From Sorangium cellulosum So ce56 (GTDB lineage: Bacteria; Myxococcota_A; Polyangia; Polyangiales; Polyangiaceae): DNA of 64,000 nt. The stretch spans positions 1,240,001-1,304,000 of the forward strand of contig NC_010162.1 of the NCBI RefSeq assembly GCF_000067165.1, given 5' to 3'. The notes below the pieces were generated by a model, which was not told the origin of the DNA, searched no databases, and saw only the letters and a program-made list of their open reading frames with translations. Shown in pieces: positions 23,086 to 32,561 of the stretch. The first letter of the stretch is position 1. Every line of letters begins with the position of its first letter. Made by a program: the position numbers and the translations under genes.

Positions 23086-25440
23086 GGACCGGCGACCTCG
23101 CCGCTCGCGACGGAGACCGTGTCGGAGAGGGGCGCGGGCTCCGCCGGGAGCGGCGCGGGCCCGGCGAGCGCGGGGCCGGGCGCGGCCAGAAGGCCCGGAT
23201 CGGCGGCCGGCGAGGCGCCCGCCGCGCTCGCGGAGGGCGCGGCGGCGCCCGCCGCGCATCACGGTGAACGCGGCGGCGCCCGCCGCGCTCGCGGTGAACG
23301 CGGCGGCGCCCGCCGCAGGCGGCGCCGCGGTGAACGCGGGCCGCGGCGCCGCGGCGGCCCGGGCGTCGCGGTAGCGCTTGAGGCAGCCGGCCAGGATCTC
23401 GCCGATCAGCATCCGGTAATCCATCCCCGCGACCTTCGCGATCACGCAGAGATCGCTGAAGTCGGGCGTCAGGCCGGGCAGCGGGTTGATCTCGATGACG
23501 TACACCCTGCCGTCCTTCGCCATGCGCAGATCGACCCTGGCCACGTCGCGGCACGCGAGGGCCGCGAACGTGTCGCGCACGACCTTCTCGACGCGGCGGA
23601 GCTCCGACGGCGTGAGCTGCGCGGGGCACTCGAAGCGCACGCGCGGCGTGTCCGATTGCTTCTCGTCGTAGCCGTAGACGGGGTAGGCGGGCGGGTCGAC
23701 GAAGACGACCTCCATGGGCGGCAGCACCTTCGGCCGCCGCTCCCCGAGCAGGCCGACGGTGAACTCGCGGCCCGTGATGTACTCCTCGATGAGGGCCGGC
23801 TGGTGGTAGCGATCGACCAGCTGCTTCGCCGCGGCGCGCGCGGCGGCCTCGTCCTTGACGACGGACGCGGAGGTGATCCCCTTCGAGGTCCCCTCGGCGT
23901 TGGGCTTCACGATCACCGGGTAGCGGAACGGCTTCAGCTTCTCGCGCCCGGTCGTGACCACCTGCCACTCGGCCGTCTCGATGCCGGCCGCCCGCAGGAT
24001 CTGCTTCGTGAGGCCCTTGTCGAGGGCGAGCGAGAGCGTGGTCGCGTCCGAGCCGCTGTACGGGATGCCGAGCAGCTCGCAGAGCGCCGGCACCTGCGCC
24101 TCGCGGCCGCGGCCGCGGAGCCCCTCGGCGATGTTGAAGACCACGTCGACCCCGGAAGCCGCGAGCGCGCGCGGCAGGTCCGGGGTCGCCTCGAGCGGGA
24201 CCACGGTGTGGCCGTAGCTCTCGATGGCGCTCGTGATCGCCTGGATCGTGCGCGGCGAGTCGAACTCGGCCTCCAGGTCGTGCATCGCGCCGGGGCCCAC
24301 CTTGTCGGCCGCGGCCGTGTCGCTCCGCTTCATGTTGTAGGTGAAGCCGACGCGGAGCGCGGTGCGCTTCGCCCGGCGCGGCTGGTTGCTCTCCAGGAGC
24401 GGCAGGAGCCCCCGCCGCTTGCAGGCGCTCCTCACGATGGCCCGGATCACGCCGTCGAAGTCGACGCCGCGCTGCGCCGCCGCGACGAAGACGCTGGCGC
24501 CCGGCTGGAGGGTGGGCAGCCCGTCGACCTCGAGGAAGTGGACGTCGTGGCCCTGGCTGCGCGAGGCGGACGGCGTGACCCGGAACTCGCAGCGGGCGTG
24601 ATCCTTGAGGTCCAGGGCGCGCACGACGCGCGCCGTGATGGCCCGGATGCGCTCGATCGTGGCCGCGGGCAGCTGCGCGGGCCGGCGCGTGACCTGCTCG
24701 GGCTTCGCGTGCTTCAGGTTGAAGTCGTACACGTTGTAGCTGCCCGGCACCTGGGGATCGATCACGAACTCGATCGGGGTGAGGACGCCCTCGGGGATGC
24801 CGGTGCCGCTCGAGCGCGCGCCGTTCGCCTCCTTGAGGCCGTCGACGAAGGCGCACGCGACGTCGATGCCGGCGATGTAGTGCTCGACGAGCAGGCCCGC
24901 CTCGAAGCGCGCGAGCTGCCGCTCGACGACCTCGGCGAGGTGGTGCGCGTCCTCGCAGACGCTCCACTCCCGGAAGATGCCCTTGGAGGAGCCCTCGAAA
25001 TTCGGCTTCACGATGACGGGGAAGCTCACGTCGTCGAGCGCGCCGCTGTCCAGGGTGGTCCGGTTGACGAGGCGGGCGCGCGGGGTGGCGACGCCGTAGC
25101 TCGCGAGGACGCGCTTCGTGAGCGACTTGTCGAGCGCGACGTTCAGCGTGTAGGCGTCGGAGCCGGTATACGGGATGCCGAGCTCGTCGAAGAGCGACGG
25201 ATAGAACGCCTCGCGCGTCTTGCCCTTGTGACCTTCGGCCGTGTTGAAGATGAGGTCCGGCTGGAGCGCCTCGAGCCGGGCGAGGACCCGGGAGGCCGGG
25301 CCGCTGACCTCGATCCGCTCCACCTCGTGCCCGGCTCGCTCGAGCGCGCCGGCGATGGCGGCGATCGTCTCCGGGCTGTCGAACTCGGCTTCCTCGGCGG
25401 AGCCCGTGATCTTCAGGTTGTGCGTGAGCGCGATGCGCAT
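23082..25440 (-). CDS. Double ATP-grasp (D-Ala-D-Ala ligase-like) protein, apparent frameshift near its end
   Basis: Two D-alanine-D-alanine-ligase-like ATP-grasp modules in tandem, of about 340 residues each. Both start alike (EAEFDSPETI and EAEFDSPRTI), share GIPYTGSDA/GIPYSGSDA and KPNFEGSSKGI/KPNAEGTSKGI, and end in the metal-binding loop. That loop is EINPLPGLT in module 2 but EVDGLPTLQ in module 1. The ATG at 25440 has AGGAGAG in front. After the second module comes an Ala-rich tail with a 30-bp repeat. One repeat unit is a base longer and merges this frame with the peptidase gene, giving a single 1185-codon reading. Removing that base gives 785 residues ending in TGA at 23082-23084, overlapping the peptidase ATG. 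The acceptor substrates are unknown. Confidence 0.75.
23220..23310. repeat. 30-bp tandem repeat with a one-base longer middle unit
   Basis: Units occupy 23220-23249 (30 bp), 23250-23280 (31 bp) and 23281-23310 (30 bp). They share CGCCGCGC at the start and GGCGGCGCC at the end. The middle unit reads CATCAC where its 3' neighbour reads CTCGC, which adds one base and shifts the frame of the ATP-grasp gene. Confidence 0.85.
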
Positions 25441-25443
25441 GGT

Positions 25444-25450
25444 CTCTCCT
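25444..25450 (-). promoter_or_regulatory. Ribosome binding site AGGAGAG of the double ATP-grasp gene
   Basis: It lies directly before ATG at 25440 and decides against the in-frame upstream extension to 25638, which would run into the helicase gene on the other strand. Confidence 0.7.
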
Positions 25451-25619
25451 GTGCCGGTCGTCCGGGCCGCGGCTCCCCGGTGCTCTGCCGGAGGCGCACG
25501 CGCGTGCGAGGTTACGGCCAGCGGGCGTGATTTGCCGGGGAAAAAGCAGGAGAGCGCCGCTGGGGGCTCCGGGGCTCGGCGGGCTCCCGCTCGCGCGGAG
25601 GTCGTGCTAGCGACCCCGT

Positions 25620-28082
25620 GTGGATCGTTTCGCCGCACACGACGCCGACCGCTCTCCGCCGCCCGAGCCTGGCCTCCCTTACGAGGAGCTGAACGAGCCG
25701 CAGGCGCGCGCGGCCAGCCACGCGGCGGGGCCGCTCCTCATCTTCGCCGGCGCGGGGAGCGGCAAGACCCGCGTCATCGTGTACCGGATCGCGAACCTCA
25801 TCGTCACGCACCGTGTCCCGCCCTACCGGATCCTGGCGGTGACGTTCACGAACAAGGCGGCGACCGAGATGAAGCGCCGGCTGGAGGGGCTCATCGGGCC
25901 CGACATCGTGAAGGACCTCTGGGTGGGCACGTTCCACGCGGTGTGCGCGCGCCTGTTGCGCCGGCACCACGAGGCGGCCGGGCTCGACAAGAACTTCATC
26001 ATTTACGACGACGACGATCAGCGGGCGGTCATGAACCGCGTGCTCAAGGAGCTCAACCTCGACGATCGGCGCTATCCGCCCCGCCAGGTGCTCTCGCGCA
26101 TCCACGCGGAGAAGCAGGAGGGGCGGGGGCCCGCCGAGTTCGAGCGGAAGGGCTACTTCGACGACGCGATCGCGCGGTGCTTCGAGGCGTACGAGCGGCA
26201 CCTCAAGGCGGCGAGCGCGGTGGACTTCGACGACCTGCTGCTCGCCGTGCTGCGCATCGCGGAGGACCCGACGAGCTACGCCGGCGAGGACCTCCGTGGG
26301 CGCTTCCGGCACGTGCTCGTGGACGAGTTCCAGGACGTGAACCAGGTGCAGTACCGGCTCGTCCGGGCGTTCTGCAAGAGCCACGACAACCTCTGCGTGG
26401 TCGGCGACGACGACCAGAGCATCTACCGCTGGCGCGGCGCGGACGTCCGGATCGTCCGCGGCTTCCGGCGCGATTTTCCGCACGCGACGGTGGTGAAGCT
26501 CGAGCAGAACTACCGCTCCATCGGGCACGTCGTGCGGGGCGCGCTCGGCGTGATCCGCCACGCGTCGGATCGCGAGCCGAAGGAGCTCTGGACGGCGAAC
26601 CAGGACGGCGCGCCGATCGACGTGGTGGCGGCGGACAGCGAGCACGACGAGGCGGCGTGGGTGGTCGAGTGCGTCCGCGAGCTCATCGCGGAGGGCGTCT
26701 CGCCGAACGAGATCGCCGTGTTCTACCGGATCCACGCGCAGTCGCGCGTGCTCGAGGAGGTGCTGCGCGAGGCGCGCATCCCGTACCAGATCATCGGGGG
26801 CACGCGCTTCTTCGAGCGGGCGGAGGTGAAGAACCTGCTCTCGTACCTCCGCGTGATCGCGAACCCCAAGAGCGACGTGGATCTCAACCGCATCATCAAC
26901 GTGCCCGCCCGCAAGATCGGCCAGAGCACGGTCGACAAGCTCATCCAGGCGGCGGACCTGCTGGGCGTGTCGCTGTTCGAGGCGATCGATCCGCTCCTGG
27001 AGGGGCGGGTGCCGCCGTCGGCGATGCCGGGGGGCCAGCTGCCGCCGCTCGCGTCGGCGGCGAAGCGCAGCCTGCTCGGCTTCCGCGATCTGATCCACGG
27101 GCTCATGACCGAGGCGAAGAGCGCGTCGCCGAGCGCGCTGGCGGAGGAGGTGCTCGCGCGGTCGGGCTACGCCAAGGCGCTCGAGCAGGAGGACAGCGTC
27201 GAGTCGGAGGCGCGGCTCCAGAACCTGCGCGAGCTCGTGCAGTCGCTCGTCGACTACGAGCAGGAGGCGACCGCCGCGGGCGACGAGGCGACGCTCGCGG
27301 GCTACCTCGAGCGGGTGAGCCTGGTGTCGGACGTCGACGCGCTCGCGGACGTGCCCAAGGTGGCGATGATGACGATCCACGCCGCGAAGGGGCTGGAGTT
27401 CCACGCGGTGTTCCTGACCGGCATGGAGGAGGACCTGTTCCCGTTCCGGAGCCAGGATCCGAACCGCAAGGGCGACATCGAGGAGGAGCGCCGGCTGGCC
27501 TACGTCGCGATCACGCGGGCGCGCGAGCGGCTCTGGATCACGCACGCGGCGCGGCGGGCGATCTTCGGCCAGACGCGTTACGGCTTGCCGAGCCGCTTCC
27601 TCGCGGATCTGCCGCCGGCCTCGGTGCGCCCGATCGCGACCCCTGCCAGCATGATGGCGCAGCGCCGGGTCGAGGGCGGCTTCGGCGGGGGCGGCGGGTA
27701 CGCGGCGCCCGGGCTCCGGTTCGGCGGCCAGGAGCGCTCGTGGGAGGGCCGCGAGCGGAGGCCCGGGGCGCAGGCTGACGAGCGGTTCGCAGGGGCGCGG
27801 TTCTCGCGGGAGGGCGAGCCGGCGAGGGGGGCCATGGCGCGCGGCATGGACGTCCCCGACCGGGCGCCGGGCGAGCGGTACGTCGAGCGGGAGGCGGTCG
27901 ACCCGGGCGCCGAGGGCGGCGAGGGGCTCGCGTTGCGGCGCGGGATGCGGGTGTACCACGAGCGGTTCGGGCCGGGCGTGGTCGAGAGCGTGGATCCCGG
28001 GGCGGATCCGATCGCGACCGTGAAGTTCTCCGGGTGGGGGAAGAAGCGGATCAAGGTGGCGTTCCTGCGCGCCGGGCCGTGA
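25620..28082 (+). CDS. UvrD/PcrA-type DNA helicase
   Basis: An 820-residue superfamily 1A 3'-5' helicase with all motifs: Walker A FAGAGSGKTR (about residue 45), FTNKAATEMK, Walker B VDEFQDVNQ, GDDDQSIYRWRGAD, LEQNYRS, TIHAAKGLEF and YVAITRARERLW. A Gly-rich linker then leads to a C-terminal domain MRVYHERFGPGVVESVDPG ending KFSGWGKKRIKVAF, the Tudor-like tail that PcrA and UvrD use to touch RNA polymerase. The role is DNA repair and removal of stalled complexes. It starts at GTG and is divergent from the ATP-grasp gene across 179 bp. Whether it is the main UvrD/PcrA or a paralogue cannot be told. Confidence 0.93.
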   Translation: MDRFAAHDADRSPPPEPGLPYEELNEPQARAASHAAGPLLIFAGAGSGKTRVIVYRIANLIVTHRVPPYRILAVTFTNKAATEMKRRLEGLIGPDIVKDLWVGTFHAVCARLLRRHHEAAGLDKNFIIYDDDDQRAVMNRVLKELNLDDRRYPPRQVLSRIHAEKQEGRGPAEFERKGYFDDAIARCFEAYERHLKAASAVDFDDLLLAVLRIAEDPTSYAGEDLRGRFRHVLVDEFQDVNQVQYRLVRAFCKSHDNLCVVGDDDQSIYRWRGADVRIVRGFRRDFPHATVVKLEQNYRSIGHVVRGALGVIRHASDREPKELWTANQDGAPIDVVAADSEHDEAAWVVECVRELIAEGVSPNEIAVFYRIHAQSRVLEEVLREARIPYQIIGGTRFFERAEVKNLLSYLRVIANPKSDVDLNRIINVPARKIGQSTVDKLIQAADLLGVSLFEAIDPLLEGRVPPSAMPGGQLPPLASAAKRSLLGFRDLIHGLMTEAKSASPSALAEEVLARSGYAKALEQEDSVESEARLQNLRELVQSLVDYEQEATAAGDEATLAGYLERVSLVSDVDALADVPKVAMMTIHAAKGLEFHAVFLTGMEEDLFPFRSQDPNRKGDIEEERRLAYVAITRARERLWITHAARRAIFGQTRYGLPSRFLADLPPASVRPIATPASMMAQRRVEGGFGGGGGYAAPGLRFGGQERSWEGRERRPGAQADERFAGARFSREGEPARGAMARGMDVPDRAPGERYVEREAVDPGAEGGEGLALRRGMRVYHERFGPGVVESVDPGADPIATVKFSGWGKKRIKVAFLRAGP

Positions 28083-28188
28083 GAGGGGCGGGGCGCTGGC
28101 AGCGCGTCGACCGGGGACGGCTCCGGCCGCGCGGGGAAGCGCCGCCCAGCGGCCGGGCCCCTGAGAGGGGCCCTGGAGCGACCCGGTG

Positions 28189-30060
28189 TCAGCGGCTGGA
28201 CGCGGCCGCGGCGGTGGACGTGGCGAGGCGCCGAAAATGCTCGATGCCGAGGAGGTTGCACAGGGTCTCCAGGTGCTGCCGGCGCGCCCTGTGCTCGTCC
28301 AGCAGGCGGGCGACGGGCTCGTGCCCGAGCAGGTCCACGGCGATGCTGTCTCGCGAGAGGAGCACGTCGCGCGCGTGGTCGTGGAGCGGCCCCGCGAGCA
28401 TGTCGGCGCGCATGGCGTCCGCCGAGCGGCGCTTCTTGCCCGAGCGGCCGCGCCACGCGCTCGCCGCTCGCCAGAGCTCGCCGGTGACATAGAGCAGATC
28501 GCGCGCGAGCAGGCGCGTGAGCCCGGGCCCCTGGAGCGGAAGCAGGGAGTTGTCGTTCACGAGGATGCCGCGCGCGGACGGCAAGAAGCGGCGCACGATG
28601 GCGTCGTGGAGGCCCGCGTGCGTGCCAATCGGGGAGGGCAGGCCGAACGCCAGCCGCACGACGGACGGGCTCGCGTACGGGGAGAAGGTCTTCCACCAGG
28701 CGAAGCGCGACGTGATCGCGCCCCAGCGGCCATACCGCTCGAAGAGGTAGAATTGATCGAGCACGTCGTGGAGGTCGGGCGAGCGCCGGAACATCGCCTC
28801 GACCACGGAGCGGGTGCGCTCGCGGACGGCGGCCAGAGGATCGGGGGAGCGAAAGCTCAGCGCCGTCGGGCGGCGCCACTTCCGGACGAAGAAGGCCGTG
28901 ACGTCGTCCGCGTCGGCGCGGGCCACCCGCGTGTACTGGCCGGGGCGAGCATAGTAATAGCCACGGAAGATCTCGCCTCCGCCCCCTTCGAAGCCCAGGG
29001 GGCGGTCGTCCCAGCTCGGATACCTGTCAATCGCGCGCTTGGCGCTGGAGTCGCCGTTCATGTGAAACGCGATGAGATCCGCGTGACGGCTGAAATCGTC
29101 GTGGACGGGCAGATCCAGCTCGCGGTGCTCGTGGCGCACGCCCACGAGGGCGGCGATGCGCCTGGCCACGCGCACGTCGAGGCTGTCGGTCGCGCCGGTG
29201 GTCTTGGCGACGATGCGCTCCGCCGGCACGATCGACGCGACCAGCGCAAACGCCGCGCGGCTGTCGATGCCCGCGGTCAGATCGGCCCGGACCGTGTCGC
29301 TGCCCGCCGCGGCGAAGCGCGTGTTCTCGCGCATGGTGTCGACGATCCGGTCGATCCGCTCCCGGACGGCGGCCGCGTCGCGGGCGTCGATGCGGCGCTC
29401 GAACAGCCCGAGCGGCGCGGGGAGCCGCTCCAGGCGGCCGCCCCGCAGGCGCAGCCAGCGCGCCGGATCGCCCGGCTCGACGCGCGCGAGCAGCGGCCGC
29501 CCGCCGATGGACCAGTCCGCGGTGATGATCGAGCACGCCGAGGCGTGGTCGATCTCGACAGGGCACGCCCCGGTCGCCACGAGCGCGACGTCGTGCGGAG
29601 AGACGTAGAGGGCCCCGTCCGCGTGCAGGGTGCGCAGCGCCCGGCGGCCGAGCAGATCCGAGATCACCGAGGCCGTGCGCTCGGCGCGGTCGACGACGAT
29701 GGCGGAGAAATTGCCATCGAGCGCAGCCACCGCGTCCCCGCCGCCCGACGTCCAGGCGCGGAGGACGGCCCTCGCGGGCGCAGCCCTGGATTCGCCCTGC
29801 AGCTCGCCGAACAACAGCACGGCGTGCGTGTCGGTGACCACCTGATCGAGCAGGGCGTGCCGCGCCCCCGGCTCCGGCGTCTCCGGCGTGAGGAGCGCCC
29901 ACCCGCCGCCCACCTCTGGCAGGACCTCCACCGTTATCCGGGGCTCCGGGCCCATGGAGGACATCCGCTCGCCGACGAGGCGCGCCGCGCGGCGAAGAAA
30001 CGCGCCGGGATCGCGGTCGCTCGCGTCCGGCAGGTTGAAGGCGGCGATGAACGAAATCAA
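28189..30060 (-). CDS. Asparagine-synthetase-like ATP-dependent amidotransferase/ligase
   Basis: A 623-residue protein of the asparagine synthase superfamily. The N-terminal half matches the Ntn-fold region (ALDGNFSAIVVD, ISDLLGRRAL), but there is no catalytic Cys after the initiator Met, so it cannot hydrolyse glutamine in the usual way. The C-terminal half has the ATP PP-loop as ADLTAGIDSRAAF and an AKTTGATDSLDV segment. Related enzymes without the Cys make amides, beta-lactams or lasso-peptide ring bonds, or act in capsule synthesis. No precursor peptide gene is seen nearby, so the product is unknown. The start is TTG with GAGGA close upstream; no ATG fits. Confidence 0.72.
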   Translation of the reverse strand: MISFIAAFNLPDASDRDPGAFLRRAARLVGERMSSMGPEPRITVEVLPEVGGGWALLTPETPEPGARHALLDQVVTDTHAVLLFGELQGESRAAPARAVLRAWTSGGGDAVAALDGNFSAIVVDRAERTASVISDLLGRRALRTLHADGALYVSPHDVALVATGACPVEIDHASACSIITADWSIGGRPLLARVEPGDPARWLRLRGGRLERLPAPLGLFERRIDARDAAAVRERIDRIVDTMRENTRFAAAGSDTVRADLTAGIDSRAAFALVASIVPAERIVAKTTGATDSLDVRVARRIAALVGVRHEHRELDLPVHDDFSRHADLIAFHMNGDSSAKRAIDRYPSWDDRPLGFEGGGGEIFRGYYYARPGQYTRVARADADDVTAFFVRKWRRPTALSFRSPDPLAAVRERTRSVVEAMFRRSPDLHDVLDQFYLFERYGRWGAITSRFAWWKTFSPYASPSVVRLAFGLPSPIGTHAGLHDAIVRRFLPSARGILVNDNSLLPLQGPGLTRLLARDLLYVTGELWRAASAWRGRSGKKRRSADAMRADMLAGPLHDHARDVLLSRDSIAVDLLGHEPVARLLDEHRARRQHLETLCNLLGIEHFRRLATSTAAAASSR

Positions 30061-30064
30061 GGTA

Positions 30065-30069
30065 TCCTC
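30065..30069 (-). promoter_or_regulatory. Ribosome site GAGGA supporting a TTG start
   Basis: GAGGA within AGGTGAGGA lies four bases before TTG at 30060, where the protein begins with the hydrophobic ISFIAAFNL. The spacing is short but it is the best site available. Confidence 0.5.
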
Positions 30070-30339
30070 ACCTGATCTGTGGTGCCCGCCCAGCAAAGCG
30101 GCTGATGGCGAGCGGCCGCGACGAGCGCTCCGCGCGCGAGGGGGGCCAGCGACGGGGAGCGCTCATGCGCGCGCGAATCTAGCCGGAGCTCCGCCATGGC
30201 CGCAAGCGACGGCCGAACTGCCGAGACGACGCCGCGCGGCCTCTCGTACGGAGCGCGCTGGCCGGGGAAGACGGCATCCCGGCTCCCACCCACCCCCGTA
30301 CGAAGTCCCCAGGGCGGCGAGCAAACAACGCTCCTCGAC

Positions 30340-31200
30340 CTAGATCCACACCTCGCCCAGCAGCGGCAGAACACCTAATCTCACGTCGCGCGACGCCCGG
30401 CCGAGGCGCTCTGCCAGGCGCTCTCCCTGCATCGCGGGGAGCGCGACGGCGGGGCGATCGAGGGGCAGAAAGAAATTGTCCCAGTGAGAGAAGAGCACCG
30501 CGCGCGGCGACAGGGCGCGCGCGACGCGCTCGGGGAAAGCGCTCGAGGCGGTCCAGCCGGCCACGCAGAGCAGGAGCAGGTCGGGCTCCCTGCAATCGAG
30601 GCCCGCCTCGACGAGCTCCGCGCTGCCCAGATGGACGATGCGCCGGTCCGCGACCCGGATCTCCACCGCAAAGACGGCGCCGCACCGGTAACGCTCGGCC
30701 CGGAGCGGGACCTGGTCGCAATCGGAGATGTCGCCGGGGAAGGGGACGCGGCCGAGCAGCAGGCGGGCGTGGGCGCTCGGGAAGAAGCGCAGCTGGAACG
30801 GGCCGACCTCGCCGACCACGGGCTCGCCGCCCGGCGCGCGCTCGACGTCGCGCACGCGCGCCGCGGGGACGCCGGCGGCGCGGCAGAGCGCCGCCGCGGA
30901 GCGCGAGCCGAAGACCGTGGCCCCGGTGCGGAGCGCGATCTCCGGGATGTCGAGCGCGTGATCGAAATGGGTGTGCCCCGCGATGACGGCGTCGGCGCGC
31001 GGCGCGTGGCGCGCGATGGCGGCCACGTCGGGGGCGAGCCGGCCGACCACGCAGCGGCGGAGCGAAGCGCGCGTGAGGTAGGGATCGATGAGCACCACCG
31101 CGCCGGCGTGCTCGATCGCGAACCCCGCCGTGCCCAGCCACCGCACCCGGACCTCGCCCGCCGGCGCGAGCGACCGCGGAGAGAACGTGTCGGCGATCAT
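30340..31200 (-). CDS. Metallo-beta-lactamase-fold hydrolase (UlaG-like)
   Basis: A 286-residue MBL-fold protein with VRWLGTAGFAIEH, VLIDPYLTR, the zinc motif HTHFDHALD (H-x-H-x-D-H) and a late FSHWDNFFLP histidine. The family includes UlaG-like lactonases and phosphodiesterases. The start at 31200 is supported by a GGAAGAG site and the absence of family sequence before it. It lies upstream of the asparagine-synthetase-like gene on the same strand, 279 bp away, so a shared operon is possible but not clear. It is divergent from the AmpG-like permease. No specific substrate is indicated. Confidence 0.78.
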   Translation of the reverse strand: MIADTFSPRSLAPAGEVRVRWLGTAGFAIEHAGAVVLIDPYLTRASLRRCVVGRLAPDVAAIARHAPRADAVIAGHTHFDHALDIPEIALRTGATVFGSRSAAALCRAAGVPAARVRDVERAPGGEPVVGEVGPFQLRFFPSAHARLLLGRVPFPGDISDCDQVPLRAERYRCGAVFAVEIRVADRRIVHLGSAELVEAGLDCREPDLLLLCVAGWTASSAFPERVARALSPRAVLFSHWDNFFLPLDRPAVALPAMQGERLAERLGRASRDVRLGVLPLLGEVWI

Positions 31201-31337
31201 CGGCGCGGGCTCTTCCGGCCGGCAGATGGGGTGAGTCGTTGCGGCGTGCTCATCGAGATCGGATCGAGATCGAGCTGTACGCCAGTGTCCGTGTTTCCGG
31301 CGACCGAAGCTCGTCCGCTCGGTTACGATTGTCGGTC

Positions 31338-32561
31338 GTGGCAGACCGAACGCGCGCCGGCACGATCGCCGCCCTCGCCGCGCTGTACTTCGCACAGGGC
31401 ATCCCGTTCGGCTTCCAGGCGACGGCGCTCCCCGTCTTCCTGCGGGCGAGCGGCGTCTCGCTCTCCGGCGTGGGCTTCGCCGGAGCGCTCGCGATCCCGT
31501 GGGCGGCGAAGGCGCTCTGGGCGCCGCTCGTCGACCGCTACGGCTGGGAGCGGCTCGGCAGGCGCCGCTCGTGGATCCTGCCGCTCGGGGTGCTGCTCTC
31601 GCTCACGTGCGCGGCCGCCGCGTTCGTCCCGCCGTCGCGCCACCTCGGCGCCCTGCTCGCGCTGGTCTTCCTGATGAACCTGCTCGCGGCCACCCAGGAC
31701 ATCGCGGTCGACGGGCTCGCGATCGACCTGCTCGGGCGCGGCGAGCTCGGCCTGGCGAACGCCGCGCAGGTGGTCGGCTACAAGGTCGGCATGCTCGTCG
31801 CGGGCGGGCTGCTCGTCTGGGCGAGCGCCTGGATCGGCTGGGGCGGTCAGTTCGGGGCGATGGCCGCGCTCGTCTTCCTCTCGGCGCTGGCCTCGCTCGC
31901 GCTGCGCGAGCCTCCCGTGAGCGAGGTCGAGGCGCACGCGCGCCGGTCGCTCCGCGAGGTGCTCGCGGCGGTCTTCGCCGCCCTGCGGGCGCCTGGGGCG
32001 CTCTGGGTCGTCGCCTTCCTCGGGACCTACAAGCTCGGCGAGGCGATGGTCGACATGATGTTCAAGCCGTTCCTCGTCGACGCCGGCTTCCCCCCGCACC
32101 GGATCGGCCTCTGGGTGGGCACGTACGGCCTGGTCGCGTCGATCGCCGGCTCGCTCGCGGGAGGCCTCCTGTCGCACCGGATCCCGCTGCTCTCCGCCGT
32201 CGCGGTGACCTCGGCGCTGCGCACCGTCGCGATGGCGGGCGAGTGGTACCTCGCCGCGGCGGGGGCGCCCACCGCGGAGGCCGTCGTCGCGGTCACCGTG
32301 GCCGAGCACCTCTTCGGCGGCGCCCTCACGACGGCGGTGTTCGCTTTCATGATGTCGCGTGTCCGGCGGTCGGTCGGAGCGACGCACTACACGCTGCTGG
32401 CCAGCGTGGAGGTGCTCGGCAAATCGCCCGCTGTGTGGCTCTCGGGCGCCGTCGCCCAGCGGCTCGGCTATGCAGGCCTGTTCGCTCTGGGGACCGTGAT
32501 CTCGGTCGTCTTCCTCGGGCTGCTCTTGCCGCTGCGGGAGCGGAGAGCGGGCGAGGGGTGA
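31338..32561 (+). CDS. AmpG-like major facilitator permease
   Basis: A 407-residue predicted inner-membrane protein with about twelve hydrophobic segments: LYFAQGIPFGFQATALPVFL at the start, AIPWAAKALWAPLVDRYG, a basic RRRSWILPLG loop, and ATQDIAVDGLAIDL in helix 4. These are marks of the AmpG/PAT branch of MFS, which imports anhydro-muropeptides or acetyl-CoA-like solutes. GTG at 31338 was chosen because the preceding 33 residues are polar and overlap the start region of the divergent gene. AmpG function (cell-wall recycling) is likely but not proven, and the window has no ampD-like partner except an amidase 2 kb away. Confidence 0.78.
   Translation: MADRTRAGTIAALAALYFAQGIPFGFQATALPVFLRASGVSLSGVGFAGALAIPWAAKALWAPLVDRYGWERLGRRRSWILPLGVLLSLTCAAAAFVPPSRHLGALLALVFLMNLLAATQDIAVDGLAIDLLGRGELGLANAAQVVGYKVGMLVAGGLLVWASAWIGWGGQFGAMAALVFLSALASLALREPPVSEVEAHARRSLREVLAAVFAALRAPGALWVVAFLGTYKLGEAMVDMMFKPFLVDAGFPPHRIGLWVGTYGLVASIAGSLAGGLLSHRIPLLSAVAVTSALRTVAMAGEWYLAAAGAPTAEAVVAVTVAEHLFGGALTTAVFAFMMSRVRRSVGATHYTLLASVEVLGKSPAVWLSGAVAQRLGYAGLFALGTVISVVFLGLLLPLRERRAGEG

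Noticed and set aside
21970..25530. A 1186-codon open frame on the plus strand opposite the ATP-grasp and peptidase genes
   Set aside because: The translation is Arg/Val/Gly-rich without motifs, while the minus strand carries two clear enzyme families; it is an antisense artefact of high GC content.
25512..28490. A 992-codon minus-strand frame opposite the helicase
   Set aside because: It is antisense to an intact UvrD/PcrA gene with every helicase motif; its product is His/Arg/Leu-rich noise.
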